A stretch of DNA of 64,000 bases from Chytridium lagenaria (GCA_025449115.1 JAHLKC010000020.1:310001-374000); one strand, 5' to 3'; numbered from the stretch's first letter, positions 1-12,267 are shown. Numbers and translations: made by a program. The notes: generated by a model not told the origin, from the sequence alone.

Positions 1-455
1 GGGACTTTTTTAATTTTGATTCAGCATGCCCAATGTCTCCCCTTCTCCACTTTTTTTGTATTTTCTGTTGTTGCAGTTCTGACGGGTGGTTATATCTATT
101 GCGGATATTGATATTTTGGAATTCCCTGGCGTTTTTTGCTTGTATATGTTTTCCGTCTTCAACCCGTTTTCAACCTGGTTGAGTACGGTGTATCTTTGTG
201 AAATGGTTTCTTTCTTTTCTACTTTATTTTATTGGTTTCTAGTGTACTTTTGTACTGTTTGCTCTCTCTTGCATATGGATTCCGAGGTCCTGCAGCTGTG
301 TGCAGTTAACTTTTCTCCTTTTTTTTTTTTGGTTGTTGCTTTTTTCTTTTTTTATTGTTATCTCCCGTTGACGCGCTGCTCGTGCTGTCACTGTGAGCAG
401 ATTATTGAAAATGAATGAATGAAGCCGTGCGCTTCGGTTTTCTGAGTCTGCCGTA
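1..455. other. non-coding stretch upstream of first gene
   Basis: T-rich sequence with short homopolymer runs. The open frames here have no recognisable protein pattern. It probably holds the promoter and 5' leader of the F-box/ankyrin gene that begins near 0.5 kb. Confidence 0.4.
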
Positions 456-1763
456 TTGTGTTTCCCATTTTTGTTGTTTCCTCCCTTGAAAAAAATTAGT
501 AACGATTTCGCCAAAGGGAATGACTATTTCGATGCGTTCCCGATAGAGGTCATCGACCAGGTCTTGAAGTTCGTCCGTCATCCAGAGTACACCCGTCTTG
601 CTCTCACATGCCGCACCATACACACCGCAGCTCAAGCAACAACGGATTACTGCGATCTCAGCTTTTAGACCGAAAATTCGAGGATGAGTGGACACCCTGG
701 GAGCTGCTGTTGCCGCTGGAAACTTCAACGCCGTCGACTTTATCCTTAGAGATGAAGACCTTTTCCCATATTTGAACATTGACGATCCCTGCTGTCCCCG
801 ATACCTCTCTCCTGTAGAATTAGCTGCAGAAATGGGTCATTGGGAGTTATGCCATACGTTCATCAGCGTCGGTGCGTTTGCCGAAAACGTTTGCAATATA
901 GCAAGTCGAAAGAACAACACAGAGTTATGCAGGTTACTGTTGGGGAATATTCATAATGTGGATGGTGGGAAGAGACGTTTAACATGCATCCCCAGGCGGC
1001 TGAATTGCCGGATGGGATGACGCTTGAACAATATGAGAGCATGACGCCGTTGGAATGGGCGGCGTGGAATGGAAACGTTGAGATATGTAAAATGATCTTG
1101 GATAAACTCTATGGCGCTGAGCGGCAAATGGGTGAGATGGATCGACGATCACCGTTCGCCATTATGGTATCTGCTCTTGCGGGTCGCCCTGATGTGTGTC
1201 GATACTTTGTGCAGCGTGGCGCTGACGTTAATGCTGGGATTGACACAGAGAAGCGGGGAGAAGAGCCCAAACATCACCGCTTTCGATATTTGCCGCCGTT
1301 GTTTCAGGCGGTAAAGGGAGGATCGGTGGAAACGTGTGAGACGCTTCTTTCTCTTGGTGCAGATATACAGGCCACATATCATGGTCGTTCCATCCTATCA
1401 TTTGCAGCCTCTCACGATGGTACCGCTCAAACCCTTGAGTGGGTGCTATCTCATTACAACAAGACCTGAATGAATGCCTTTAATGGTCGCGTGTAATGGC
1501 TCTGCTGGTGGCCTCAAGATGGACGGTTGTACGTATGGCGCATATTGCTTGACACTGGCAGAGTATCGTTAAATTCAATAAGCGAGGCAGGACTTAATGC
1601 TCAGCATCAAGCCGTCGCTTATGAAAATGGCGAGGTCGTGAGGTTCTTGTTTAACGCTGGAACGGATTCTGTAGGAATTGTGCAAGTGTCGAAGAATATG
1701 TTAAGCGTGGATACAGATGATGATATCCTGGCTCTTTTAGTGATTTTGGGGCTTGATTTATAA
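456..1763 (+). CDS. F-box/ankyrin-repeat protein A (frame-broken, short copy)
   Basis: Probable substrate adaptor of an SCF ubiquitin ligase. An F-box-like segment at about 528-640 (FPIEVIDQVLKFVRHPEYTR) is followed by ankyrin repeats such as TPLEWAAWNGNVEICKMI (about 1040-1100) and PDVCRYFVQRGADVNAG (about 1190-1240). Order and wording closely match the gene that follows at 2149, so the two are tandem paralogues. The reading frame changes at about 640, 700, 980 and 1470. The start is unresolved because no ATG sits cleanly in front of the F-box. Against the paralogue it lacks roughly the last ten repeats and ends in a short degraded stretch. It could be a pseudogene; base-calling indels alone would not explain the missing 3' half. 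Its substrate cannot be inferred. Confidence 0.7.
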
Positions 1764-2148
1764 CAAGGAATTCTTTCCAGAGGCACGTTTTATCCGTTTC
1801 TCCTTGCTAAACCTCAGGCTGGAGCGGATGCTGGGGTCTTGAAACGGGAAGTGGATGACGTTCGAGCTTGCGATGCCAAAGATGAGTTTCTAGCACTCTT
1901 TGGTGATTTTGGCGAGCCCTTTTCTGATTTATAATCTGTCGGCACAAATTGGAGGTTTAGAAGCCTCACACTTTCTTGAGTTTCTTACGTTTAGTTTCGT
2001 TTATTTTCGCTTTTCATCCTCCTTTTCTGGAGTTCTGTTCTCTTCCCATCGGTGCTTAATAGGTAAAAAGGTAGTTTTTTACGTAGCTCTCAGCGGACTG
2101 CGACTCCTTCGAACCTTTTTTTTTTTTGCAAAAACAATTTTCGCACAT
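1764..2148. other. decayed tail and spacer between tandem paralogues
   Basis: About 385 bases. The first part carries a weak second copy of the C-terminal motif of the preceding gene: an acidic Asp-rich stretch, then LAL, then a stop near 1930. This suggests a degenerate extra repeat unit. The remainder is T-rich and should contain the promoter of the gene starting at 2149. Confidence 0.35.
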
Positions 2149-4192
2149 ATGGTGCCTCTGGCCTCCATCCCAAAAGAGGTCCTCGAACATGTCCTCCAAC
2201 TCCTCCGTCATCCCGATTACACTCACTTTGCACTCACATGTCGAATAGTGTACGTGGTTGCTACGCGTAATGATGGCTTGTTGTGGTCTCAGCTCGTAAA
2301 TCGAAAGTTTAAAGACAACTGGAATCCGTTAGGTGTGGCTACTGCTGGTGGAAGCCTTAAAGCCGTTCATTTCATTTTGCAAGAGCATCACCGTCTCTTT
2401 AAGGATTTATATCTCGCGGTTCCTGTTGTCCTCAAAAACTCAATCCAGTAGAGCTTGCTGCTGCCAAGGGCCATCGGTTAATATGTCTTGCGCTCATGAA
2501 TGCAGGATGCAATCCCGGCAACGCCATCAACGTCGCATGCAAGCATAACCAGACCAAACTATTCAGAATGCTTCTATCATGCGGTTTGAATCCACATAGT
2601 GAAGCAGACTGGTGGCGTGAAATGATGGTCCATCCAGGATCCGTCGAATGGAAACATGATCCAATGAACCCTGGTGATGGAGGCATGACTTCGCTGCATT
2701 GGGCAGCATGGAATGGGAATGTGGAGATCTGTGAGATGCTGCTGAATTGTGGGTATCACCTGGAGGACTGCTGTAGAGACTTTGAGGGAAGAATGCCGCT
2801 TGGACTAGCCGCACTCGCAGGTCGACCTGATGTTTGCCGTTTTTTTTATTCATCATGGCGCCAACGTCAATGCTGAGCTTGGAGACCCCGAAGGTGGGCT
2901 TATGAACCTTTTTACGTACGGCAAACCGCCATTGTTTTATGCAATTCAAGGAGGGTCACTCGAGACGTGTGAGGACGCTACTCTCTCTTGGTGCAGATTT
3001 CAAACTTCAAGCACCGTTATGAGTCTATCTTGTTCTTTGCTGCTTCAAATCAAGGAACTCCGCAAACTCTCGAGTGGGCTCTGTCTCGCTGCGAAGGTAA
3101 CCTCGAGCGCAGAACAACAAACATGGACAAACGGCGTCAATGATTGCAGCTCAAGGTCAACGAATAGACGTGTGTCGCAGGCTTCTCCAAACCGGCAAAA
3201 TATCAATCAACTTGAAAAGCTTAGCAGGATGCACTTATTTGCATCATGCTTCTGCAAATAATAATGCTGAAATCGTCAGGTTCCTTTTAGAGGCCGGGGC
3301 GGACCCGGAAATCCAAACACCTATTGGACTGACCTCCATCGCGTTGGCTATCACGCAGGGTGCAAACGACGCCACCGAAGTTCTCGCAAGAACCGCTAAT
3401 ATGGACTCAAAAAACACTGAAGCGGAGCTTACACCCCTCGGTATCGCGATCTCTAGAAGAAAAAGCGCGGTCATTCCACTTCTCCTTGAACACGGCGCAT
3501 CTTTGACGAATATAGATGTCCATGGTTATACCGCCGTCTTCAGAGCTATTAAGGAGCAAAGCTGGGCTGAACTTGAGCTTCTTGTAAAGCTACGGCCGGA
3601 AGCTTTGGAACTCCGAGATGTGGGTGGTCGAACCCCACTCATGGCCGCTGCCGGGTTATGTTCGGCTCAGGGCTGTTTACGGTTGATCGCGTTGGGGGCC
3701 GATGTGAATGTACAAGTGGGTAAATACATGTGTACACCGTTAATGAAGGCTATAAATAATGGATGTACAGAACTGGTCGAACTCTTCTTGGATCATGGTG
3801 CTAAAATTGACCAAGAACACAATCATTATTCTCCGCTTTACCGTGCCGCGAGTTGGGGTTTGGTTGATGTATGCAAGGTGCTTCTTGAAAATGGATGCCA
3901 GGTCGACGAGCTTGAGGAGGGGAGCACGGCTCTTCATGTTGCTATTACAAATCACCAGTTTGGGACTACATCTTTGCTTGCGCAGGAGATGGTCAAGGCG
4001 GGGATCTCGCTTGATATTCCTGATAAAGATGGGAACAGTGCACTTCATATGGCGGCGGATAATGGGAATATTGGAATTTTGCAGTGCCTTGTTGAATTAG
4101 GGGCGTCGTATGAGGTTAAGAATAACGACGGGAAGACGCCAATAGCTCTGGCAATGGATAAGGAGCATCGAGGTGGTTGGATTTTTGGATAG
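2149..4192 (+). CDS. F-box/ankyrin-repeat protein B
   Basis: Chosen start ATG 2149 gives MVPLASIPKEVLEHVLQLLR, an N-terminal F-box, then HPDYTHFALTCRIVY. At least twelve ankyrin repeats follow. The clearest run is about 3260-4190, with units such as NNNAEIVRFLLEAGADPE, GCTELVELFLDHGAKIDQ and DNGNIGILQCLVELGASYE. It appears to be one exon of about 680 codons. Family knowledge: F-box plus ankyrin proteins recruit targets to SCF ubiquitin ligases. Frame changes occur at about 2445, 2850 (an eight-T run), 2972 (an extra G in GAGGACG) and 3130, and each can be removed by one base. The flanking repeats are well conserved, so the gene is probably intact in the organism. Confidence 0.8.
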
Positions 4193-4432
4193 TTTATATA
4201 TAGTGGCTTTTTAAGATCGAAAAAGATGTGTTGCGAAATATCTCTGAGTTTGGTACAGATTTTCGGGAGTTTGCATAAGAAAAAGCAAGAGCAAGAGCAG
4301 GATTTTGTTTATATGGATAGTGGCATCTCTGTTCTGTAGTTTTTGTCGTCTGCGAGCACGCGGATGTAGTTTAACTACGAATATAGGTGTTTGTATTATA
4401 ATATTTCTTCCAAAGTTTTAATTCCAAATGCA

Positions 4433-6603
4433 CTATTCCAGCTTCATTATTTCATGGAAGAATAGAATATTACGTAAATATTGTTCTACCTCGGAATGTC
4501 CACCGCTAGCCGCATTTTCGGCCGCATCCCGGGTAAACCCTTCTGCGCGATTCTCATACAGGAACCGAACCACCTCCATACGCCCGTATTTAGCCGCCAT
4601 GTCTATCGCGTCGGTAGTGCAACCTTCATGGCGGTTCTCGTGCAAGAACCTCACTATCTCTAGATGCCCATTTCCAGCAGCCTTATCCATCGCCTTGAAG
4701 GTGCAACCCTCATGACGGTTCTCGTGCAAGAACCTCACTACCTCTAGATGCCCATTTCCAGCAGCTCTATCCATCGCTTCTGAGGTGCAACCCTCGGATC
4801 GATTCTCATGCAGAAATCCCACCACTTTAATGTGACCCCTCTCCGCCGCTACATCCATGGCGCGCGTCGAACATCCTTCCGTCCGATTTTCGTGCAGATA
4901 TTGAACGACTTCAGATGTCCAGCTGAAGCCGCCCAATCCATTGCATAATTCGAACATCCCTCGGTTCGATTCTCATGCAGAAATCGAACAATGCTTAAAT
5001 GCCCATTCTTAGCAGCGAAATCCATCGCGTCATCCGTACACCCGGCGGTCTGATTTTCATGCAGGAATTGAACAACGTCAAATGACCGTGTTTAGCCGCT
5101 TTATCCATGGCGTAGTTTGAACAACCTTCTCTGCGGTTCTCGTGCAAGAACCTCACCACCTCTAAATACCCGTTTCTAGATGCTTTGTTCATGGCATGTA
5201 TTGTGCATCCCTCACTTCGGTTTTCATGCAGAAACCGAACAACCTCTAAATGTCCACCCTCCGCTGCTCCGTCCATGGCTACCTCAGTGCAAACCCCATG
5301 ACCATTCTCATGAAGATACTTGAGCACATCTAGATACCCAGCCTCAGCTACCCCAATCCATCGTATTTGTCATGCAGGGCTTTGTTGAATTCTCTACTAA
5401 AAACCTCAACACCTCCAAGTGGTCGTTCCTCGCCGCCCATTTTATTGCTTGTTCGCTACATTCTTCCTGAAGATGCTCGTGCAAATACTTTACAACCTCC
5501 AACTCCCCGTTCCAAGCAGCTCCAACAATCGCCTCTTTAGAACAACCTTCATGTCGATTCTCGTGTAAAAACTGAATAACCTGCAAATGCCCTCCCCTGG
5601 CAGCTTCATCCATGCCTCCTCTGAGCAGCCCTCACTTCGATTCTCGTGCAAGAATCTAACAACTTCAATAAACCCTCCCCCAGCTGCTCCATCCATCGCC
5701 CTCATTGTGCAGCCCTCCTTTCGATTCTCATGCAAAAATCGAACCACCTCCAAATGGCCAAACGCGCGGCGCCGTTCATGGCGGCTACCGTACATCCCTC
5801 AGATCGTTTCTCGTGCAAGAATTGAATCACGTCTAAATGTCCGTTCTTGGCCGCTTCGTCCATGGCCTTGGTGGTGCAACCCCCTGTTCGATTCTTGCAT
5901 TCATGCAGGTATTGAACCACCTCCAAATGGCCTCCTGCAGCCGCCAAATCCATGCTATTCTTTGAGCACTTTACAGCTCGTTTGTCATGCAAAAACCGCA
6001 CCCACTTCCAGATGCCCGTGTGCTGCTGCCCCATCCACGGAGGCAACACTGAATCCATCCTTGTGGAATCCATAAAGGAATTGAACGATATCGATATGAC
6101 CAAACCTGATGGCGGCGTCCATCACTTTAGCCGAAACTAGTGATGGATGGGTGCGGTGAAACATCTGGATGACTTTAATCGGCCATGCCTTGCCATCACG
6201 TCCAAAGGGAGTGCCCACTTTTGAGGATGATATTGGTGCATCCAGGCGATGACTGCGAGACTTGCTTCGGAAAAGAAGCCAAATAGGAGCAAAGATTAAA
6301 GTCGAAAGTGTTGAGACTGATCTCTTGAGAGGCGGGGAAGTAGTGGCTGGCGGGATGGAGTTGGTCAAAGGCCGTTGTAGGATCAGGATGGAGTGATGTC
6401 AAGCCGAGCCAAATGCATTCAAGCTTGATGGCGACAAACAGGTCGTCCGCATTTTGAAGTATCTTTTGACGGATCTCTGGAGGGAAGACGGCTAGTGGAT
6501 GTTGCGTTCGGTGCATAATGTGTCGTCCATTTTTCTTTTCTTTCACAAATCCCGTTTCTTTGGCAAGTACGTCTTCCTCGTACATAGTGCGCGACCGCAA
6601 CAT
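4433..6603 (-). CDS. 28-residue ankyrin-like repeat protein with F-box-like N-terminus
   Basis: The N-terminal segment (6603-6200) contains FPPEIRQKILQNADDLFVAI, an F-box-like helix pair similar to the start of the genes at 23056 and 25374. The rest is about 18 head-to-tail units of the form FLHENRxEGCTxxAMDxAA followed by GHLEVVR. The unit is 28 residues rather than the usual 33 of ankyrin. The C-terminus is a short tail at 4433. Frame changes at about 4960, 5330, 5620, 5760, 6010 and 6200 split it, while repeat phase is kept across them, so one gene is likely. It converges with the gene ending at 4192. The role is unknown; repeat solenoids of this kind bind proteins. The start codon is uncertain (an upstream in-frame extension exists to about 6619). 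Confidence 0.75.
4440..6010 (-). repeat. 84-bp tandem coding repeat array
   Basis: The coding units recur with an 84-base period. For example, the same GTTCTCGTGCAAGAACCTCA string begins at 4634 and 4718. Roughly 18 diverged copies encode the HENR...EGC...AMD...GHLEVV module. The array lies inside the minus-strand gene. Confidence 0.85.
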
Positions 6604-7686
6604 TCCGTTTGCTACGCATTATAACACGTTGTAACTTTCTTCATTTTTATTCATGATTTTGGTAGATTCCATGCTGGATCAGCTGAATTACATTTCCAAG
6701 AAGTTTGGACGTGATGGCCGCTTTAGTGTGAGAGAGACGACTGTGAAAGAACCCAAAAGTCTGCTCGAACAAGAGCGAAAGATCCGCTTTTTCATCCCTT
6801 CATCTTCATTAATATCGTCGAGCCCGTCGCCGCCTTCAAGGAAAATATCCCGTGATAAGTGATACTTTTTAATGATCAATTATACTGCCAACAAATTAGT
6901 TATAAACTGATTAGAAAACGGCATTGGATTTTTCTACACAACTTCGTGAATACGGAGCCGTCTTTGACATTCGACGCCGTTAAGAGCCGGGATTGATTCT
7001 GACGAAGCTCGAGCTACGTCTTTCAGCTTGGGTATTCTTGTCGATAGCCTCTTACTAAAAATTGCACTTAATACCAAGCTATAACCTGCATTTCTCGAGT
7101 GTACATATGCGCGTCATCAGAGACTTACTTTTCTTCCACTTGCTCAGGTAATTCGCATATCACGTATTTTAAACCTATACTGCAAGCTAGCTAAGAGCAG
7201 CTAGCGCTAATTGATGCGCCAGACTTAATTTTAAATACCAAACTTTCCTCTGCAGAACACTCCATAAACAATATGGTGTAGCTCAATTCTCCAGTGCTCG
7301 ATCGATGTCCACTGAATCTTCCAGTATCCCAATCTACTCTGCAGTGCGCGACGCGCGTACCAAACCAAAAGCGTCTCATGCCATCATGACGGTGCCGTCA
7401 CTCGATGATACATTCAGTCACACTAGAAATAGACACAAAAGAGGGTTGGCAAGGGGCAAGGGCTGCCGAACTCCGAAAAAGACGTTTTTTAATCAGAGCC
7501 GATCCGGCCACAAGCATAAGCACCACTCTCCCTTTTGACGTTTGTAATGATGCACTCTGTTTACAAATAACCACAACACCGCACTCTGGCTTCTTGGAGT
7601 ATAAAAAGTACGGCCTTCATCACCACTGCCGGCGCTCGTCTTGTCTGAAGCTGCAGATCATCGATCATTACGGTTAGCGCTGTTGT
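6604..7686. other. intergenic, no gene recognised
   Basis: About 1.1 kb between divergent genes. Opposed open frames around 6653-6879 and 7191-7540 show no domain, no repeat and no splice structure. The segment should contain the promoters of the minus-strand repeat gene and of the oxidoreductase at 7687. Confidence 0.4.
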
Positions 7687-9160
7687 ATGTCAAGAAGAGT
7701 TAATCCAAACATGTTCACAAAGATCGTTATTGTTGGCGTAAGTGATCTCGTTCAATCTCTTGATGATCTCTGCATACGTGCATATCTGCTGGAGTCTACA
7801 TCTTTCTCATTTTCGACAATAATAAGCTGACCAAAGGCCTTCATTACTTACGATCGTTTCCAACAGGGCTCAGTCGCTGGTGTCGCCATCGCTACTGAAC
7901 TCGACAAACTCTTGGACCCCGGCACCACCTACATCACTCTCATCGAAGAACGTGACTCCTACTACAATGCCATCTCTTCTGTTCGGACCGTCGTCGAATC
8001 TGGATTCTCTGACAAGATCTGGGTACCATACACCAACCTCTTCCTTAAACATGAGAACAGCTCCGAAATTATCCGTGCTAGAGCTGTGAGCGTCGATGCG
8101 GCTGAAAAGACGGTTGAGTTGAGTAATGGGGATAAAGTTGGGTATCATTACTTGGTGGTGGCTACTGGAACTACATTACCGGCTCCTGGAAAGACCACTC
8201 GGACGACAAAGGAGGATGGAAAGAAGGATGCCGAGGCTATTGTCGACGCGGTTAAGAAGGCTTCCTCTGTTGTGATTGTTGGAGGTGGAGGTGAGATCTC
8301 ATATCTTCTTGATACATAGCATTGCATTTTTTAATTTCCCTAAACTCTTTTATCTTCATTTTGTTTTAGTTGTTGGTGTTGAAATTGCCGGCGAAATCGC
8401 TACCGACTACCCCAACACAAAAGTCACCCTCATCCATTCCGGTCCTGAGCTCCTCCACACTACCGCTATCGCTCTCCCCAATCTACGTGCAGCTCTTCTC
8501 TCTAACCTCAAAGCTCTCAACATCAACGTCATCCTCAACGACCGTGTCGAACTCGATGCATCCGGCCACGTCCTCCCCAATGACGCTGGTTACCATATTG
8601 GAAAGCACACCATCAAGACTGCGACCGGGAAAACGTTTGAGAGCGAGGTTCAGTTGAATTGTACGGGGAAGCAGACGCCAAATTCGGAGTGGATTGTGAA
8701 GGGATTGGGGAGGGATGCAGTGGATGATAAAGGATTTGTGAAGGTGAAATTGACTGGACAGCTGATTAACCATCCCGAGATCTTCTCTCTGGGTGATGTT
8801 TCCACACTGGATGATCATAAAGTGGCTGGTGAGTAACTTGAATATCTTTTTCAATGCCGAAGAAACTCAAACCCTTTCCTGTTCTCAGTTACCATCGGCG
8901 TGGGCCAAGCTCCCGTTGTCTCCAAGAACATTGTCTCCCTCATCAACAAGCCGTCCGCGCCTCTCCAAGAATACACACCCGTCGCAAAATGGTACCTCAC
9001 GTTCCCAATGGTTGTATCTACAGGCCGGACAAGTGGAGCTGGACAACTCCCGTTTTTTGGTGTCATTGGAAACACTTTCGTCAAGAGATTGAAGAGTGGG
9101 GACCTTTTTGCGGCAAAGCCTTGGGCAACATTGAATTTGGCGGGTCAATACCCAAAGTGA
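7687..9160 (+). CDS. FAD-dependent oxidoreductase, FSP1/AIFM2-like
   Basis: Four exons by splice signals: 7687-7737, 7867-8290, 8370-8828 and 8889-9160, all joining in frame with no indel. The product is about 400 aa, near the usual AIFM2 length of about 373. First dinucleotide fold: KIVIVGGSVAGVAIATEL across the first junction. Second fold: SSVVIVGGGVVGVEIAGEIA across the second junction. The FAD-contacting FSLGDVSTLDDHK is near the end of exon 3. Family knowledge: these enzymes use NAD(P)H to reduce quinones at membranes and protect lipids from peroxidation. ATG 7687 and ATG 7711 are in the same frame, and either could start translation. The gene is convergent with the rhodopsin-cyclase ending at 9748. 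A generic AIF or nitrite-reductase-like NADH oxidoreductase is the alternative. Confidence 0.85.
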
Positions 9161-9747
9161 TGCCTTCCTGTGAAGTTGAGCCACCTTATAAAATTGGTTT
9201 TCTTTTTCGCTTTTCATTCAGTCAACACTTTTGCATTCTTTTGTTTTCTTTCTTTGCAAATAAATTGGTTTTTTCACGTTTTGGCAAAACCTGACTCTTA
9301 TGTACTTGGCTACCCATAATGTGACTTTCTCATTTCTCGTTTATCTATTATTATTCTTCCACCAAATAGACTGAGATATTAGAGAATATAGTCCCGGTCC
9401 ATTTTTTCCCCCGGAAGATTCACAGTGATCGTGGGTAATCCCAACCGCGTGTATCCTGCACTTTGATGCCTTCAGCCATGCGATAGATCCCGCTTGTTAG
9501 ATGGAGTCATTTTGCTTATAATTCTATGTGAAATTGGAGGCCAACTTTCCCAGTTCTTGCACTGTCGTCGGGTTATTTCAAACTTATGTATTCTCGGTCG
9601 GTTATGGATTACAATATTAAAACATTAAAAAACCTCGAAAGCTTATTAAAAAGACTCGACATGGAAGTAGTATCAAATTAGTGTAAGGATAAAAGAAAAG
9701 CATAAAAACAAAACGCCATCTATGGAAAACACCAAAACCCTTCCACA
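9161..9747. other. convergent 3' intergenic spacer
   Basis: AT-rich spacer between two converging genes, holding their 3' UTRs. No open frame or structure of note was seen. Confidence 0.5.
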
Positions 9748-11882
9748 TCAACTCCTCCCAAGAACCCAGAACGTGTTCATAGTCCCCTTCCCCTTAATGT
9801 TCATTGTTTCCGGTTCACTCAACACAAAGTTCTTGTCCTTGATCAACTTGTACGTGCTTTCAGAGATGTGAATTTTCCCAGGCTTTGACGTAGATTCCAT
9901 GCGGGAAGCCGTGTTGACGGTATCGCCGACAATGCACCAGTGAGGATTGGAATCACCGAGAATACCTGCAGTGATCTTTCCAGAGTTGAGACCGACTCGG
10001 GTTTGAATCTTTTCGCCCGAGACGGTGCGGAAGTCTTCGGCCATTTTAAGGATATCTAAATGTCGTCGGGATTAGGGAAACAATTTAAATGCGTATAAGA
10101 ACACGGTTCTAGAGCTTACCGAGAGCAAAATTCGTCATCCTCTCTGCATGATCACGAACTTTTTCGGGTGCACCGCAAACTCCCAAGAAGGCATCACCAA
10201 TGGTTTCGACCTTGTAGATACCCCATCGCTTTGCGATAACGTCATACTCTTGCCATAATTTGTTCAATGTCGCGAGCATATCCTTGGTCTGTTTGTGAAA
10301 TTACTTTAGTCTTTCCTATGGACTAGATGGAAAAGCTTACGTTGGATTTACTAGTAATGCCCCGAAATTGGTGACATCTGAGAAAAAGACAGTGACAGAC
10401 TCGAATTCTTCGGCACCGGTAGACTTTCCGCTCTTGAGTTGATCGATCAATCTGTAAAGCAGCAATATGTTAAAATCAGGAACTGAAAGGATACGTATAG
10501 ATCAAAGGAAAGCATCTAACCCAGGTGGAACGAGTTTCTCCAAAAGTTTATCGGCTTCAGCCCATTGCTTCTCGATTTGACTGTTCAGTGCTTCAATCTG
10601 GCTTGCCTTTTGGTTCTGGCTCTCCTCGAGAGTTGCGTTGACCAAGATGAGGGTGAGGAATACCTTTGCGAAAATGTCGGAAATGCAGAACATGATTTCG
10701 CCGACTTCATACGTAACGATCTTGCTGTGAATATTTGTACGCGATATTAGTGACGAGTCATTGAAACGAATAAGGCAAAAGCATTTAGAAGGGAGTGAAA
10801 CTATTTACCTTCGCTGAACATACCACGTGATTGGTAAAACGCATTCCATGCGAAAAACGTCACAAACCGAGCGTACCTCAACGACGTCGGGTTAAGGCGA
10901 CACCCTGTTTCGCCCCTAATAGCTGAATTGAACATCTCCATGATATTGTAGAGACAGCTGACAAAGAAACACTTGATAGGGTCGCCAATATCTCGCTGTA
11001 GGGTTGCTTGACCATCGTTGCGAGGAATCCGAGAATGAGGAGACTGTAGTCGGAGGTAGCCGGTATTGTCGGCCATAACTTCGTTTTTGGTGATCTCCGA
11101 GATGAGGTAAATGCTAAGTTCATCGAAAAGCAAGCGGAACGTAAGAATTCATGGCAAGGTGCGTAAAAGTAAAATTGCTTGGAGATGAAGAAGTCTGAGA
11201 TACTAACAGAACGGGACACGTTGCCAACCACTCCATATACCGACTCGGATCCACAGGATGTCCCATGTAATCCATGTAAGTAGGCGTGATCCTCAAAATC
11301 TGAATAATATACGACGACATTGCAATAATGTTTACTGCGCACAACACCTGCGCCAAACTCTTCTTATACCCCGTCTGCGAGTAGATATACGCAATGTAAG
11401 AGTACACCACCGCAACTCCAAACGCCGCTGCCGTGTACATGTACCATTCGTCGTCACGCCCCGATTAAACTTTTTCACACGATGGCCATTCGCCACGACG
11501 ACCATGCCACAGAGCGTGAAAAAGAGCCAGACGGTAAAGTTTCGCCAAACGTAAAAGTTGGCCCCGGCACTTGCTTTTTCTTTTTTGAGAAGGCGGAGAC
11601 GTTCTTGAACGCTCATTTCTGTGAGAGGGTTAGACGATCACGCAAGGCGTGCAAGTAGACTCACTTCCGTCCAAGGCTACAGAGTCGCTATCATCTATGA
11701 ATGTTGAGTTAGTTCATGTGGGACTTAGGTCTGTATCGTGGTCTGAGCGCCTCACCTGATCGGGAAATCTGGTTGTGAAGTGCGGCGCCATGTCCGCAGG
11801 AGAGACATCTCTTGTTCCCCGGTTGAGGCTCAAACTCCTTGCACTCGCAGGAGCGGCATGTTGTAATCTTCACTGTCTCCAT
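9748..11882 (-). CDS. rhodopsin-guanylyl cyclase fusion (ordinary counterion type)
   Basis: Light-activated cGMP-forming enzyme of the plasma membrane. Order: N-terminal zinc-ribbon-like motif (11865-11790), short linker exons (11694-11665, then from 11618), hydrophobic rhodopsin helices (about 11560-10650), coiled-coil linker, class III cyclase (about 10450-9750). Retinal-binding Lys codon 10664-10666 lies in SDIFAKVF, with Asp four residues before. Helix 3 has RYMEWLATCPVL, with Glu (11231-11233) at the bacteriorhodopsin Asp85 position and Thr at Thr89. The cyclase has VFFSDV (metal Asp), YKVETIGDAF (Glu for guanine), PHWCIVGDTVNTASRMES (Cys for guanine, and the catalytic Asn/Arg pair), all diagnostic of GTP use. 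Single-base frame breaks lie near 11458, 11080, 10980, 10840 and 10365. Removing them restores alignment with the divergent neighbour. ATG 11882 was chosen because it follows a splice/TATA-like stretch; the frame stays open to 12269. Confidence 0.93.
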
Positions 11883-12267
11883 GTATGCAGGCAAAAGATC
11901 ACAGGCTTTGTTGAGAAAAACGAAAGGAGCTGCGAAGTATAAAGGCTGGGGTCTTTGAAAAGGGTCTCCTACTCTTTCTGGATCTAGACTCATTCTCGCC
12001 CTATGACGCACCGTGCGCACCATTGTCGGAAATCGAGAACATAGGGGTCCAGGGTAATTGTTCCAGGGACTGCCATTGTTTGCCGGCGAAGCTGATTGTT
12101 GATCATGAATGGAGTTGTGATCGGCGAGTAAGAACTTCCGGAGATGAGTCAACAATGGAACATGCAGAACCGTAGGCGGGATACTGTTTTTAAAAGTTCG
12201 GAGAAAGTTGTTTTCATCGTTTTCTCTTCGGCTCTCATCATCTGCAAACGTCGAGGCTATTTCCGTC
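11883..12267. promoter_or_regulatory. shared divergent promoter of the two rhodopsin cyclases
   Basis: If the minus gene starts at 11882 and the plus gene at 12268, these 385 bases are the only region available for both promoters, suggesting co-expression. A TATA-like TTTATAC reads on the minus strand about 50 bases ahead of ATG 11882. The segment is also an open minus-strand frame of about 129 codons with no recognisable domain, so part of it could instead be coding. No symmetric operator-like element was identified. Confidence 0.5.

Noticed and set aside
456..4192. Gene-wide pseudogene status for the F-box/ankyrin genes because of frame breaks
   Set aside because: Similar one-base breaks occur in IMP4 and other presumably essential genes, so frame breaks alone are not evidence of decay here. 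Only the first copy, which also lacks its 3' half, remains suspect.
4440..6010. Regular repeats that might suggest a CRISPR array
   Set aside because: The 84-bp units are contiguous, diverged and coding; there are no unique spacers.
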